A stretch of 64,000 nt of DNA from Campylobacterales bacterium (GCA_026390115.1 JAPLGO010000024.1:1-64000), one strand, 5' to 3'; positions 1 through 9,301 are shown, counted from the first letter of the stretch. Made by a program: numbers and translations. Notes: generated from the letters alone by a model not told the origin.

Positions 1-1
1 A

Positions 2-157
2 GTTTCCATACTTATCGTGCTACTTCCAACATTTTTCACAAAAAACGTTTCAAGAATCTCATCTGACAAAGAGATAAATTTACCGCTCATTCTCAATGAT
101 GAAAAAGGGATTAAACTTCTATTTTTTGGATATTCCGGATGCAACAACAGAAATTAA
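2..157 (+). pseudogene. SCO1/SenC-like protein fragment (5' end outside window)
   Basis: Frame 2 is open from the window edge to a TAA at 155-157 and is missing from the ORF track. It reads as a hydrophobic segment (VSILIVLLPTFF), then a short polar stretch, then LILNDEKG and LLFFGYSGC. This matches the N-terminal anchor, the strand before the active site and the first cysteine of SCO1/SenC copper-chaperone-type thioredoxin folds, whose usual motif is GYTxCPDVCP. The second cysteine and the rest of the fold are missing, and the frame stops soon after. The sequence then continues in the next frame as receiver-domain sequence. I read it as a truncated gene remnant. The SCO assignment rests on a short stretch and is moderate at best. 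Confidence 0.45.
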
Positions 158-584
158 AAGCTTTTCTAAAATACCTATAATTGCGGTAACCGCCTCCGTT
201 GTTTTTGAAAGTAAAGATAAGAAAAATAATATTTTTGATGACTTTTTACACAAACCTCTCAAAATTGAAAATTTAATCCACTCTCTATGTAAATTTATTA
301 AATGTGAGGTTAAAACTTTACCACTTGAACAAATAGATGATTATAAACACGAAACATTCTCTTTAAAAGAGTATTTATCAAAGTGCCCAAATCTTGACAA
401 AATGCTTTTTGATGCCAAGACGCAAGGGGATATTCAACTGATCCAAGAATTTGCAAAAGAGCTCTATAAATGTGGTGAAAAAAGCAACATAGAGAGTTTT
501 AAAAGAGTAGCAACACAACTGACTTTTGCAGTTGAGAGCTTTGACATAGGAGAGCGTAATATTTTACTGAATAGTTTTGAATGA
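96..584 (+). pseudogene. C-terminal remnant of a hybrid kinase receiver
   Basis: The open frame encodes the last part of a CheY-like receiver. DATTEIKSFSKIPIIAVTAS corresponds to helix 4/strand 5 sequence after the usual MDGYxAT. FDDFLHKPLKIENLI carries the conserved Lys-Pro of strand 5. About 90 mostly helical residues of a C-terminal tail follow. The phosphoacceptor aspartate, the N-terminal half of the receiver and any kinase domain are absent. The annotated ATG falls inside the SCO-like stretch, so it is probably not a real start. A deletion seems to have joined two unrelated genes near position 140-150. Expression and function are doubtful. Confidence 0.55.
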
Positions 585-592
585 TTTAGGGG

Positions 593-623
593 TTCACAAT
601 GCCTAAAATAATTGGCATGTGAA
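593..623. terminator. hairpin between convergent genes
   Basis: TTCACA-a-TGCC and GGCA-TGTGAA form a 10-bp stem with one bulged base and a 10-nt AT-rich loop. It lies between the 3' ends of the receiver remnant (plus) and the DUF2231 gene (minus), with A/T-rich flanks on both sides, so it could serve as a two-way terminator. Confidence 0.5.
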
Positions 624-634
624 AATATATAACG

Positions 635-1111
635 CTATTTTTCTACTACAAATTCAGATGGATTTTCTAAACAATCCATCCCATCAGCATATTTTTCTAC
701 ATTTGCCCCGTAAGCGTAGGTTAATTCTCCACCCATTTTACCTTGGAACAGAGTTCCGCTGCTTATAATAGCAGCTAAAAGTATTGCAAAAATTTCAACT
801 TTTAAAATCTTTTTAAAACAGCCTATAAATTTAGCAAGAGTTGCTAGACCCATTCCGATTACCAAAAATAGTCCAAGCTCTTTATGATCTTTTAGTAAAT
901 CCTGTCCTGCATCAGGTAAAAGTATAAAAACTTCACCTCCGTCACTCTTTCCTGTAAAAAATGCAAATATCAGAAAAAGTGTTGCAAAAACCATAAAACG
1001 TGTAGAAATTTTTGACATAAGCTCACTCGGCTTAATCAAATAAGCAATTCCAATAACTAAAGAGACAACTGGTAAAACTACTGCAAAATGTGCAACCGCC
1101 GGATGTAACAT
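635..1111 (-). CDS. DUF2231-type integral membrane protein
   Basis: This 158-residue protein has four hydrophobic segments (about residues 8-27, 38-53, 78-98 and 103-120). It opens with the HPAVAHFAVVLP motif typical of DUF2231 membrane proteins. It also has the HKELG motif after the second helix and ends with GGELTYAYGANV, close to the family's usual GG.LVY.YG.GV end. The family's role is not established; many members sit beside cytochrome or redox genes, and the histidines suggest a heme or metal role, which is inference. The start is ATG, preceded by GAAGGA at good spacing. Confidence 0.75.
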   Translation of the reverse strand: MLHPAVAHFAVVLPVVSLVIGIAYLIKPSELMSKISTRFMVFATLFLIFAFFTGKSDGGEVFILLPDAGQDLLKDHKELGLFLVIGMGLATLAKFIGCFKKILKVEIFAILLAAIISSGTLFQGKMGGELTYAYGANVEKYADGMDCLENPSEFVVEK

Positions 1112-1199
1112 GTTCTATCCTTCTTTTAAACTGCAATATTTTACTATTTGTTTTATAACAATTGACTACAAAAGAAAACTAATTACTGATGTTACGCAG

Positions 1200-2492
1200 C
1201 TAATTATTTAACCTTACTCTCACAGACTGCTCATGCGCATGAAGACCCTCTGTATGTGCGATTAATGCGCAAGCTTCTCCTATCTCATTTATGGCTTTTG
1301 CAGAGAATGAGATAATGGATGTTTTTTTCATAAAATTTTCAACTCCAAGGGGAGAATAAAACTTAGCCGTTCCGCCCGTTGGAAGCGTATGATTTGGACC
1401 TGCAACATAGTCACCGATTGCCTCCGGTGTATTGTGACCCAAAAAGATAGCTCCGGCATGTTTTATAAAAGGAAGAAGTTCAAAAGGCGAATTTGTTGCC
1501 ACTTCGAGATGTTCCGGCGCAATCTCATTCATCAGTTTTATAGCTTCATCCATATCATGCGTGACAATAATCGCACCTCTTTCTTCTATTGACTTTCTAG
1601 CTATCTCTTGTCGAGGGAGTTTTAAAAGCCATTTTTCAATTTCAATCTTTACCTCATCTGCCAGTTTTTGTGACGGTGTTATCAAAATGGAGCTGGCCAT
1701 CTCATCATGTTCTGCCTGAGAGAGCATGTCAACAGCCAAATGGCTGGCATTTGCGCTATCATCTGCAAGTATTCCTATCTCACTGGGACCTGCTATCATG
1801 TCGATGTTTACTTCACCGAAAACCATTTTCTTCGCCGTTGCAACGAAAATATTTCCCGGACCGGTAATAACATCTACTTTTGGAATACTCTCAGTTCCGT
1901 ACGCCATAGCAGCGATTGCACTTGCCCCTCCAACCTTGTAAACTTTAGTGACCCCGCAAAGGTGACATGCAGCAAGTAAAAGCTCATTTGGCTCGTTGTT
2001 AGGTGTCGGCGTACATACAATTATATTTTCAACTCCCGCAACTTGAGCCGGAATTACATTCATCAAAAGAGAGGATGGATAGGCAGCTTTCCCACCCGGA
2101 ATATAGAGCCCCGCACTGTCAACCGGAGTTACTTTTTGCCCCAGAATTGTTCCATTGGGCTCATCGTCAAACCAGCTTTTTGGCTTTAATTTTTCATGGT
2201 AAACTTTAATTCTATCATAAGAGAGGTGCAGAGCTTTTTTCAACTCTTCATCGATATTATCATAGGCCTTTTGCATAGATTCAGTAGAAATTATCAAATC
2301 TTCATCTTCTATTGGTGTCCAATTATCAAACTTCGATATATGAAGTTTGAGTGCCTGATTTTTATCTTTTTTTATCTCTTCAATAATGTTCCCGACAATC
2401 ACGCTCACATTGGCAATATCCATTTTTCCACGTCCAAGAAGCTCTGAAAAACTCTCTTGAAAATTATTATCTGTTGTTTTTGTAAATATCAT
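1200..2492 (-). CDS. hisD: histidinol dehydrogenase
   Basis: HisD oxidises L-histidinol to L-histidine in two NAD-dependent steps, the last reactions of histidine synthesis, in the cytosol. At 430 residues it has the normal full length. Visible family sequence includes VDSAGLYIPGGKAAYPS, the NAD-site region DVITGPGNIFVATAKK, AGPSEIGI and SQAEHDEMASSILIT with the zinc-ligand Gln/His, then the EAPEHLE block and HTLPTGGTA near the C-terminus. The ATG start lies two bases after the thioredoxin-like gene upstream, so the two are probably co-transcribed. No other histidine gene is nearby, so it sits outside a his operon here. Confidence 0.97.
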   Translation of the reverse strand: MIFTKTTDNNFQESFSELLGRGKMDIANVSVIVGNIIEEIKKDKNQALKLHISKFDNWTPIEDEDLIISTESMQKAYDNIDEELKKALHLSYDRIKVYHEKLKPKSWFDDEPNGTILGQKVTPVDSAGLYIPGGKAAYPSSLLMNVIPAQVAGVENIIVCTPTPNNEPNELLLAACHLCGVTKVYKVGGASAIAAMAYGTESIPKVDVITGPGNIFVATAKKMVFGEVNIDMIAGPSEIGILADDSANASHLAVDMLSQAEHDEMASSILITPSQKLADEVKIEIEKWLLKLPRQEIARKSIEERGAIIVTHDMDEAIKLMNEIAPEHLEVATNSPFELLPFIKHAGAIFLGHNTPEAIGDYVAGPNHTLPTGGTAKFYSPLGVENFMKKTSIISFSAKAINEIGEACALIAHTEGLHAHEQSVRVRLNN

Positions 2493-2494
2493 AT

Positions 2495-2920
2495 CTATTT
2501 TTCCACATTTTTCGTATTATCAAACTCTTCTTTTACGATAGCAAGAGCATTTAAAAAATTCTCCGCATCAACAGCACCCATAAGCGGTTCAAATATAGGC
2601 TCACCGTTGGAGAACAGAAACCATATCGTAGGTGTTCCCGGTCTCCATAACTCTTCGGGCGTATAATCATTTTCATCCGTGTAAGATATTATAGATACGA
2701 AATCTTTATTAAGTGCTTCTATAACTTTTGCATCTTTAAATGTTGTATTATCTAATAAAACGCAATAGTGGCAGGAGTGGCGAGAAAAAACAAATAATAC
2801 AGGTTTATTCAGTTGGGTGGCTTTTTTTATACCGCTCTCATAATCCTTTTCCCACTCTATGCCGGAAGCTGATAAAAGCGTAGAAACGAATAACGCTAAA
2901 TATAATAATTTTTTAAACAT
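2495..2920 (-). CDS. periplasmic thioredoxin-like protein
   Basis: The 141-residue protein begins with a signal peptide (KLLYLALFVSTLLSASG), so it is likely exported to the periplasm. It then has a thioredoxin fold of the Thioredoxin_7/DsbD-C type. The active site is SRHSCHYCVLLDNTTF, with a CxxC pair (CHYC), followed by the cis-proline region RPGTPTIWFLF. Such proteins reduce or exchange disulfides or protect against oxidised cysteines; the partner is unknown. It overlaps the aroK start by 8 bases upstream and ends 2 bases before hisD, so it is part of an aroK-trx-hisD run. Confidence 0.8.
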   Translation of the reverse strand: MFKKLLYLALFVSTLLSASGIEWEKDYESGIKKATQLNKPVLFVFSRHSCHYCVLLDNTTFKDAKVIEALNKDFVSIISYTDENDYTPEELWRPGTPTIWFLFSNGEPIFEPLMGAVDAENFLNALAIVKEEFDNTKNVEK

Positions 2921-3428
2921 CTTTTTTTACCTTTTTTAATAACTCTTTTGCACATTCTGATGCACTTTTATTTTCAACATCTATCACTATGTCGGCCATT
3001 GCTAAATATTCCGGTCTTCTCATCTCATACAATGCTTTTGCTTTTTTTAAATCTTTGAGCAGTGGTCTTTTCTTAAGTTTTTGACTTGCATTCGGATGTT
3101 TTTTTATTCTCTTAATAATTGCATCAAACGAGGAATCTAAAAGAACAATTGTACCTATTTTATTTAAATTTCCCACTTTGTAGAATCCGCCGCCTGTCGA
3201 GATAAGTGTATTTTTCACACTGTTCTCTAACCATAAAGCAACTTTTTTTTCTAGATTCCTAAAGTAGGGTTCGCCTTCATCATGAAAAATATTTTTGATT
3301 TTTCTGTTTTGCATACTCTCTATCAAATCATCCGTATCAATAGCGATATACTCAGAGTTGTTTACCACTTCTCTGGCAACACTACCCTTTCCAACGCCCA
3401 TAAAACCAATTAAAATAATATTTTCCAT
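2913..3428 (-). CDS. aroK: shikimate kinase
   Basis: AroK phosphorylates shikimate to shikimate 3-phosphate with ATP in the chorismate pathway. The N-terminal P-loop is GFMGVGKGSV; the usual Ser/Thr after Lys is displaced, as GKGSV replaces GKSTV/GKTTV. DTDDLIE follows, then FRNLEKK (substrate Arg), GGGF, and the lid region KKRPLLKD with its arginine. The length is normal for the family. The ORF track starts at a TTG (3434), but the ATG two codons inside (MENIILIGFMG) matches family N-termini and is preferred. It overlaps the preceding membrane-protein frame only if the TTG is used. Confidence 0.93.
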   Translation of the reverse strand: MENIILIGFMGVGKGSVAREVVNNSEYIAIDTDDLIESMQNRKIKNIFHDEGEPYFRNLEKKVALWLENSVKNTLISTGGGFYKVGNLNKIGTIVLLDSSFDAIIKRIKKHPNASQKLKKRPLLKDLKKAKALYEMRRPEYLAMADIVIDVENKSASECAKELLKKVKKDV

Positions 3429-3430
3429 TC

Positions 3431-4726
3431 TCAACTCTCTTTTGTTGCAAAGGCCTTCATGTCAAAATCCGGCTCCGTTTTCTTTATCTTCATATATATT
3501 AACACGGGTGCTACTATATTAAATTCTAAAATAGCAACGCTAATTATAAAACAAACTGCAGAAATTTCTAATAAAAGCGGCTCATAAAATGAAAATATAA
3601 ACCCAATCAATGAAGCTATAAACAGAATAAATTGAAGTTTCGCCAGATTTTTATTTATCATCTCGTTCATCGTAGGTATCTGTATGTATCCCATTGCGTT
3701 AAGATGAAACCATACTAAAAACGGAACTACTTTGTAAAGCATTCCCGTGACAATGGACATTATAAAGCCACCGCCTATTAATATGCCCACCATCACTATA
3801 TATTCATGTTTAAAATATTCATCGAATATCCATAAAAATGCGCCAAGAGTTAAAAATATGCTGGCACTTCTCCAATACCAAACCGTGACATCGCTGATTG
3901 GTCGGCGGCGTTTATTTAACTTTTTCCATACCGTTGTCGCGAATGCCCAAAAGAACAGAGTTATCCAAAGTTTTGCAACAAGGGCGTAAGTATCATTAAA
4001 TATATTTAGCATAACCCATAAAATAAGCCCTGCAGGAATAAGCCAGACAACTCTCTTTTTGCAAAAAGTTTTAAATTTTGGTGCAACATAGAACATTGGA
4101 AGAACTTGAAAAGAGACTCCGATAATCAAAATTCCTGCAAATCCGAATATTCCCAAAACACTATGAATATTTGCAATTGTCGCATGAAGCTCTGAAATGT
4201 TGTTTGTGCTATAGGAATAGAGTAAAAAAAGCCCCATAAATACGGTCAAAAATGCAAAAGTTATGCTGTTTGCCATTGATTTTACCGTTGGGGTAAAGTT
4301 TGTAACACTTTTGATTGCTACGGCAATAGGAATTAAAATCATCATAAAACCGCTGCCAAGAGATACAACTGCTATGGAACTAAATAGTGTATTATTTTGC
4401 AGAAGTCCCATAAGCATAAAAATAAGACCAAAGAAGAGAAGAAGATGTGAATATTTTGTAGCAAACTTCACATTAGAAATTTTTGCCCCTGCTAGAACAG
4501 GCAGCATCTGGGTTAAGGCACCAAGCATGACAAAACCAAAAAAACCTATAGTAATAGCATGGGTAACTACAATGGATTCCATCGAATATCTGCTCATAAG
4601 CGCACCGCTATCACTAAATAGAATCAAGAAACCTGCAAATAGTGCAAAAAGAGGTGCTGCTAAAAAGAATCTCAACGGTGCCGATATGGGAGGTGCTTGA
4701 TCTATAGACAAACCGTTAAAATCCAC
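3431..4726 (-). CDS. NnrS/heme-copper-like 12-helix membrane protein
   Basis: The product is about 431 residues with roughly 12 membrane helices and no long soluble domain. Histidines lie in helices in patterns recalling NnrS and heme-copper oxidase subunit I relatives: THAITIGFFGFVMLGALTQ, IHSVLGIFGFAG and VPFLVWFHLNAMG. NnrS proteins are heme-containing membrane proteins tied to nitric-oxide stress; whether this one binds heme is inference. The track's TTG start leaves no room for a ribosome site. The GTG at 4726 (VDFNGL) has AAAAGG at proper distance and is chosen. Its neighbour upstream is a hemerythrin, another di-iron or gas-binding type of protein. Confidence 0.6.
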   Translation of the reverse strand: MDFNGLSIDQAPPISAPLRFFLAAPLFALFAGFLILFSDSGALMSRYSMESIVVTHAITIGFFGFVMLGALTQMLPVLAGAKISNVKFATKYSHLLLFFGLIFMLMGLLQNNTLFSSIAVVSLGSGFMMILIPIAVAIKSVTNFTPTVKSMANSITFAFLTVFMGLFLLYSYSTNNISELHATIANIHSVLGIFGFAGILIIGVSFQVLPMFYVAPKFKTFCKKRVVWLIPAGLILWVMLNIFNDTYALVAKLWITLFFWAFATTVWKKLNKRRRPISDVTVWYWRSASIFLTLGAFLWIFDEYFKHEYIVMVGILIGGGFIMSIVTGMLYKVVPFLVWFHLNAMGYIQIPTMNEMINKNLAKLQFILFIASLIGFIFSFYEPLLLEISAVCFIISVAILEFNIVAPVLIYMKIKKTEPDFDMKAFATKES

Positions 4727-4792
4727 TTGCAAACCTTTTATTCAGATTATTTCCAATCACAAATATTCTACTTATCGGCGAAAAAAGAGCTT

Positions 4793-5233
4793 TTACTCGA
4801 CAATCATGGATTCCATCATAGAAACAATTCTATCTGAATCCGCACTAAGATGTTGCTGTGCCATCGGGTAAAGCATCTGTTCCTCTTTCATATTGTGCTG
4901 CTGATTTAAGATCATCAGAGTTTCAGATAATCCAAAAAATTTATCTTTGTTTCCTGCTTCGACAGCTTCTTTCATCTGTTCCATTAACGATCTCATTTGC
5001 GAATGTTCATGTCTCATCATCGCAGTCGGACCCTGAGTCATTCCTGTTTTTGTTTCAAACTCTAAAAACATAATTCTCTCTTCCATCTGAAAGTGTCTCT
5101 CACTCTCTTTAATAAACTCTTCACACGCCTTTTTCGCATCCTTTAGCGACTTAGTTGCCTTCTCTTCCATTGTTGCAAATAACTCATCACATTTTCCATG
5201 GTCGCTGCTTAAAAACTCTTTTATTGTACTCAT
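4793..5233 (-). CDS. hemerythrin HHE-domain protein
   Basis: The 146-residue, all-helical protein carries spaced metal-ligand motifs of the HHE/hemerythrin family: DHGKCDELF, ERHFQMEERIMF, RHEHSQM and QQHNMKEEQMLYP. These provide His and Glu residues suited to a di-iron centre in a four-helix bundle. Family members bind O2 or respond to NO or iron; RIC/YtfE-type relatives repair iron-sulfur clusters. There is no N-terminal cysteine-rich domain as in YtfE, so this is a stand-alone bundle. It is transcribed toward the NnrS-like gene about 65 bases away, suggesting a shared role in O2 or NO handling (inference). Confidence 0.85.
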   Translation of the reverse strand: MSTIKEFLSSDHGKCDELFATMEEKATKSLKDAKKACEEFIKESERHFQMEERIMFLEFETKTGMTQGPTAMMRHEHSQMRSLMEQMKEAVEAGNKDKFFGLSETLMILNQQHNMKEEQMLYPMAQQHLSADSDRIVSMMESMIVE

Positions 5234-5292
5234 AATTTATGCCTTTTGAAGTAATATTGGCATTATATAAGATTTAAATAAAAAATTTATTA

Positions 5293-8154
5293 TCACAAAT
5301 CAAGAGCCGATTGATATTCTAGAAGCGATTTTATATACGGCTTTATCTCTTCTAACTTTTTTAGAAAGTCAAAATCTTCCTTCTTGTCTCTTGAATTTGT
5401 TTCTAACTCTTGGGCTAGTTTTGCAATGACATCAAAACATAGAGAAGCAGCACCACTTTTTATATTATGTGCATTTATTTGTATCTTTGGAAAATCTTTT
5501 TGAGCAATTCCATCCTCAATGTTATTTTCAAGTTCATTTAAAGATGATACATAACTTTTTACAAGTTTTCCTATAATAGCTTGAGGAAAATTCATATTTT
5601 TAGCAGCCGATTCAAGGGATAAGTTTATATCCAAGAATCCTTTTGTTTGAGACGATAAACTCCTATTTTGAGTTATCACACTTTTATTGTTGCCGCCATT
5701 TGTCTGAACGGCTTGGCTTTGTTTTACCAAAAGAGCTTCAAAAGCTCTTATATCTATCGGTTTAGAGAGATAGTCATGCATTCCTATAGATAAAAATTTA
5801 TCTCTGTCTCCATCAAGTGCATTCGCAGTAAGGGCGACAATAGGCGTTGTAACTTTTAAATCGTTTATTATAATTTTTGTAGCATCCATGCCATTCATAA
5901 TAGGCATGTTTATATCCATCAAAATTAGGTCGTAGCTGCTATTTTTAACCATTTCAACTGCTTCTAAACCATTTGTTGCAAAACTGTATTCTATATCAAA
6001 TTGGTCTAAAAGTTCCGCAATAAGTATTCTGTTTACCTCATAATCCTCGGCTACTAAAATTTTTAAATGAACAGAATGCGCATCATTGCTGGCTTGCATA
6101 TCTGTTTTTATAAGCTTCAGTCTCATAAGCTCATTATAGAGAATAGATGGAAAATCATGAAAAATTTCAACTTGGTGATGCCTTAAATCTTCAAAACTAT
6201 CATCAGTTTTTAGAAGTAGTAATATCTTAGCATACTGAAAACTTTTTGTAGACTCTTCGTTCGTTGAAAGAATAATCGAATTATCTAAATCTATCTTTTC
6301 ATCAAATGTTTCTAAAATTTGATGCTCAATTTTGTAGGCATTCAGTTGTTCAGCTGCACTTCGTAATGAAATTTCATCCATATCAAAAAGATAGATTTTC
6401 AGCCCGCCCAAATGCTCTTTTAGCGTGTTGTTAGTTACGCAATGCTCATAAGCAAGATCAAAATAAAATTTGCTCCCTGCTCCCTCTTTACTTTCGAGCT
6501 GCAGCCGGCTTCCCATCATAGCAACCAAGCTATTTGAAATACTCAGACCCAGCCCTGTTCCGCCAAATTTTCTTGTGGTCGAACTGTCCGCCTGAGAAAA
6601 CGGTTCAAATATTTTTTGTTGTCTGTCCTCAGGTATTCCGATTCCGCTATCCTGAACAAGAAATCTCACACTCTTGTTACCGTTTATCAGCTGTTTTTTT
6701 ATTTTTATATCTACTGTTCCATGCTCCGGTGTAAATTTTATAGCATTTCCTATAAGGTTCATTAAAATCTGTTTTATATAAAAACTATCTAACTCGATAC
6801 ACTCCTCTAGCAATGGGTCAATCTCTATCATGTAAGATAAATTTTTCTCAGCCGCTCTGCCCGCTAAAAGTAAAAATGTATCTTCAAACTCCATAAATGG
6901 ATTGATTTTCATCGTGTCTAATTCCGTCTGTCCGCTCTCTAATTTTGAAAAGTCTAAAATATCATTTATGATTTGAATCAAAGTTGCACTGGAGCTTTTT
7001 ATTAAATCTACAAATTTACTCTGTCTGGCTTCTAATTTTGTTTTGGATAAAAGCTCTGAAAAACCTAGGATTGCATTCATAGGTGTTCGTATCTCATGAC
7101 TCATATTTGCCAAGAAATTTGATTTCTCTTTTTCTGCTTCATGTGATTTTATTCTAGCCTCTTCTATCTCGGTTATGTCTGTAAAAGTTGCCAAGTATGT
7201 CTTTTTATCATCTATTTCAACTATTGCTATTTTTACACTATACACTCGCTTATTAATTAGAGCGAGATGCACTTTTTGAGGCTCTTCTACTATAGGAGTT
7301 ACCCAAAAGAATGCATCGTTACTTGGTTTTAAAAAATTATCTTTCACTTCAAATAGTTCACATACGCATTGATGCTCTTCTTGAAATTTTTCAAGTGTAG
7401 CAAACCCAAACACTTCAAAAAATTTTTTATTTGCTTCTGTAACACCGGAAATTTTATCAAACAAAACAATAATGCTCTCTTGATTATCTAAAATTTGAGA
7501 AACTCTTTGCTTTTCAGATTCCAGTCTATTCTGATACTCTATTGCCTTTGTTACATCCTCTCTAAGAGCCATAAACTCCACAATGTTTCCATCTCTGTTG
7601 AGAAGAGGCACTATGGTCGCATTTACATAATATATCGTGCCATTCTTTGCCCTGTTTGGAAAGACACCCTGCCAAACTTTTTTATTTAAAATAGTGTCCC
7701 ACATCTCTTTAAAAACTGATTTCGGAACATCGGGATGCCTCACAATATTGTGAGATTTTCCTAGCAGTTCTGCTGCGCTATATCCGCTTATTTTCGAAAA
7801 GTTACTGTTTATATATTTAATCCTTCCGCTCAAATCGGTCGTACTTACAATCAACGACGTATCTATGGCTTCTTTATACTGATTAAGCATGTAAACCGTC
7901 TCTTCATTCTCGTCTGATCTCTTATCTAGGAGTCTTTGAAGATGGCTGTTTTGCTCTCTGATTTTGATATTTGCTTTTTCAATATCTTGTGAATTTATAT
8001 CAATAGTATGTTCTAAAAATTTTTTCTCTGCATAAAGCTCATCATAACTGTTTGATATCTCTTCAATAAATTTTGAAAACGACTCCCTGTTCAAAGAGTC
8101 TTCAAACTCCTCTCCAAAATATCTTTTAATCTGTCTTTTGAGCAATCTATGCAT
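5293..8154 (-). CDS. PAS-PAS hybrid sensor histidine kinase with receiver and Hpt
   Basis: This 953-residue cytosolic kinase has no clear membrane helix. In order it shows an N-terminal coiled coil (about 30-90), and a PAS domain (95-210) with the Aer-like motif HNIVRHPDVPKSVF, a type that often binds FAD or heme. A second, more divergent PAS follows (225-335), then HisKA with NMSHEIRTPMNAILGF, and HATPase_c with NLIGNAIKFTP and GGTGLGLSIS. A degenerate receiver-like region lies at about 590-690, a full receiver at 700-815 (ILMDINMP, LSKP), and an Hpt domain with NAHNIKSGAASL. That makes a complete phosphorelay in one chain. It lies one base after the FIST gene, which strongly suggests co-translation. 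Confidence 0.93.
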   Translation of the reverse strand: MHRLLKRQIKRYFGEEFEDSLNRESFSKFIEEISNSYDELYAEKKFLEHTIDINSQDIEKANIKIREQNSHLQRLLDKRSDENEETVYMLNQYKEAIDTSLIVSTTDLSGRIKYINSNFSKISGYSAAELLGKSHNIVRHPDVPKSVFKEMWDTILNKKVWQGVFPNRAKNGTIYYVNATIVPLLNRDGNIVEFMALREDVTKAIEYQNRLESEKQRVSQILDNQESIIVLFDKISGVTEANKKFFEVFGFATLEKFQEEHQCVCELFEVKDNFLKPSNDAFFWVTPIVEEPQKVHLALINKRVYSVKIAIVEIDDKKTYLATFTDITEIEEARIKSHEAEKEKSNFLANMSHEIRTPMNAILGFSELLSKTKLEARQSKFVDLIKSSSATLIQIINDILDFSKLESGQTELDTMKINPFMEFEDTFLLLAGRAAEKNLSYMIEIDPLLEECIELDSFYIKQILMNLIGNAIKFTPEHGTVDIKIKKQLINGNKSVRFLVQDSGIGIPEDRQQKIFEPFSQADSSTTRKFGGTGLGLSISNSLVAMMGSRLQLESKEGAGSKFYFDLAYEHCVTNNTLKEHLGGLKIYLFDMDEISLRSAAEQLNAYKIEHQILETFDEKIDLDNSIILSTNEESTKSFQYAKILLLLKTDDSFEDLRHHQVEIFHDFPSILYNELMRLKLIKTDMQASNDAHSVHLKILVAEDYEVNRILIAELLDQFDIEYSFATNGLEAVEMVKNSSYDLILMDINMPIMNGMDATKIIINDLKVTTPIVALTANALDGDRDKFLSIGMHDYLSKPIDIRAFEALLVKQSQAVQTNGGNNKSVITQNRSLSSQTKGFLDINLSLESAAKNMNFPQAIIGKLVKSYVSSLNELENNIEDGIAQKDFPKIQINAHNIKSGAASLCFDVIAKLAQELETNSRDKKEDFDFLKKLEEIKPYIKSLLEYQSALDL

Positions 8155-8155
8155 A

Positions 8156-9292
8156 TTAATTTTCGTATATAACCGTAAGCGTTATTGTCTGATTATGCAG
8201 TTCACACTTCAACTTATCAACCTCAAATGGTGCTATCTCTCCGTACGAGTAAAAACCTACAAGATTTACATTTTTACCGAGGATATCTCCCACTTCTTGC
8301 AGCTCTTCATCTATAAGTTGCCCCAAAACAAGCTTTCGTCCTACGCAACTCACCACAAGCCCAAGGGCGGGTTTATCATTTACGATCGTTATTTCACTTG
8401 CAGCATGTCCGGCTCCGTCTATCAGCTTATCTGTATCGGGCTTCATAAGTCTTGCCGAATAACCCTCCGGCACATCACCGGCGAAGATAATAGTTTTTTC
8501 TGCTTCATCCACCCCAAGGAGAGTTCTAATTACTTCTGGGTCACCCTCATTTTTCTTAATACTCAAAGGAAATCGTAGCCCGCTATTTGGTAAATCAGCG
8601 GCATACTCACCCAAATATCTCTTATACAAATCCAAAGCCGGCTCGTTATCTATCTCATAAAGAACATTCCCTTTTGACTTCGTAATAACCCTATGTGTTC
8701 CGAACTCGCTCCAACCGCCAAAACAGCCGCTGCTTATTACTAGATTATTTCCATAAAAACCAACTACAGCTATTCTGCCCTCTTTTGCTTCATCATCACA
8801 TAGTACGAATGTTTCTTGAAATCTTGCACCATCACCTGCTAAACCACCCGTCACCTCAACGCCTTCTAAGGATGAATTAATCCCTTTAACAAGCTCTGAG
8901 CCATTGATTTTCAATCCATCGGAGAGAACAAATACATGTTTCAACCCATCTCTACTTAATTTGTTTACAAGCTGAGATGACAATTCCTCAAGATTTGTTC
9001 CATCTATATAATCAACGCTTTGAACTTCTACTCTTGAACTCTCAAACTTGAGAGCAGTTGCCACCAAAGAGTTTTTTGAAATCTCCTTTCCAAGGACATT
9101 CCCAGATGAAGAACAACCTACAATATGACTTTTTGGAAATTTTTCTTTAATCTTTTGAAATGTTGTACCTTGCTTGATTACATCCGTATCTCCAAAAACA
9201 AACACTATATCAGCATCCGCACTTTCGTTCAACCCTTTTGAAATGCAATTCCAATCACCACTTTCACTCAACGCTAAATTACTTATGAACAT
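8156..9292 (-). CDS. FIST N/C-domain sensory protein
   Basis: The 378-residue soluble protein fits the FIST family. The FIST_N half contains ADIVFVFGDTDV, HIVGCSSSGNVLG and VTGGLAGDGARF, and the FIST_C half contains LPNSGLRFPLSI, AALGLVVSC-like strands and LVGFYSYGEIAPF. FIST domains are predicted small-ligand sensors, possibly for amino acids, encoded beside kinases, chemoreceptors and c-di-GMP enzymes. Here the gene lies between an HD-GYP regulator and a PAS hybrid kinase, all in one direction with gaps of 9 and 1 bases. It may pass a ligand signal to the kinase (inference). The ATG start is at the end of a short leader with GGAAAAATT upstream, which is weak. Confidence 0.9.
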   Translation of the reverse strand: MFISNLALSESGDWNCISKGLNESADADIVFVFGDTDVIKQGTTFQKIKEKFPKSHIVGCSSSGNVLGKEISKNSLVATALKFESSRVEVQSVDYIDGTNLEELSSQLVNKLSRDGLKHVFVLSDGLKINGSELVKGINSSLEGVEVTGGLAGDGARFQETFVLCDDEAKEGRIAVVGFYGNNLVISSGCFGGWSEFGTHRVITKSKGNVLYEIDNEPALDLYKRYLGEYAADLPNSGLRFPLSIKKNEGDPEVIRTLLGVDEAEKTIIFAGDVPEGYSARLMKPDTDKLIDGAGHAASEITIVNDKPALGLVVSCVGRKLVLGQLIDEELQEVGDILGKNVNLVGFYSYGEIAPFEVDKLKCELHNQTITLTVIYEN

Positions 9293-9301
9293 AATTTTTC
9301 C

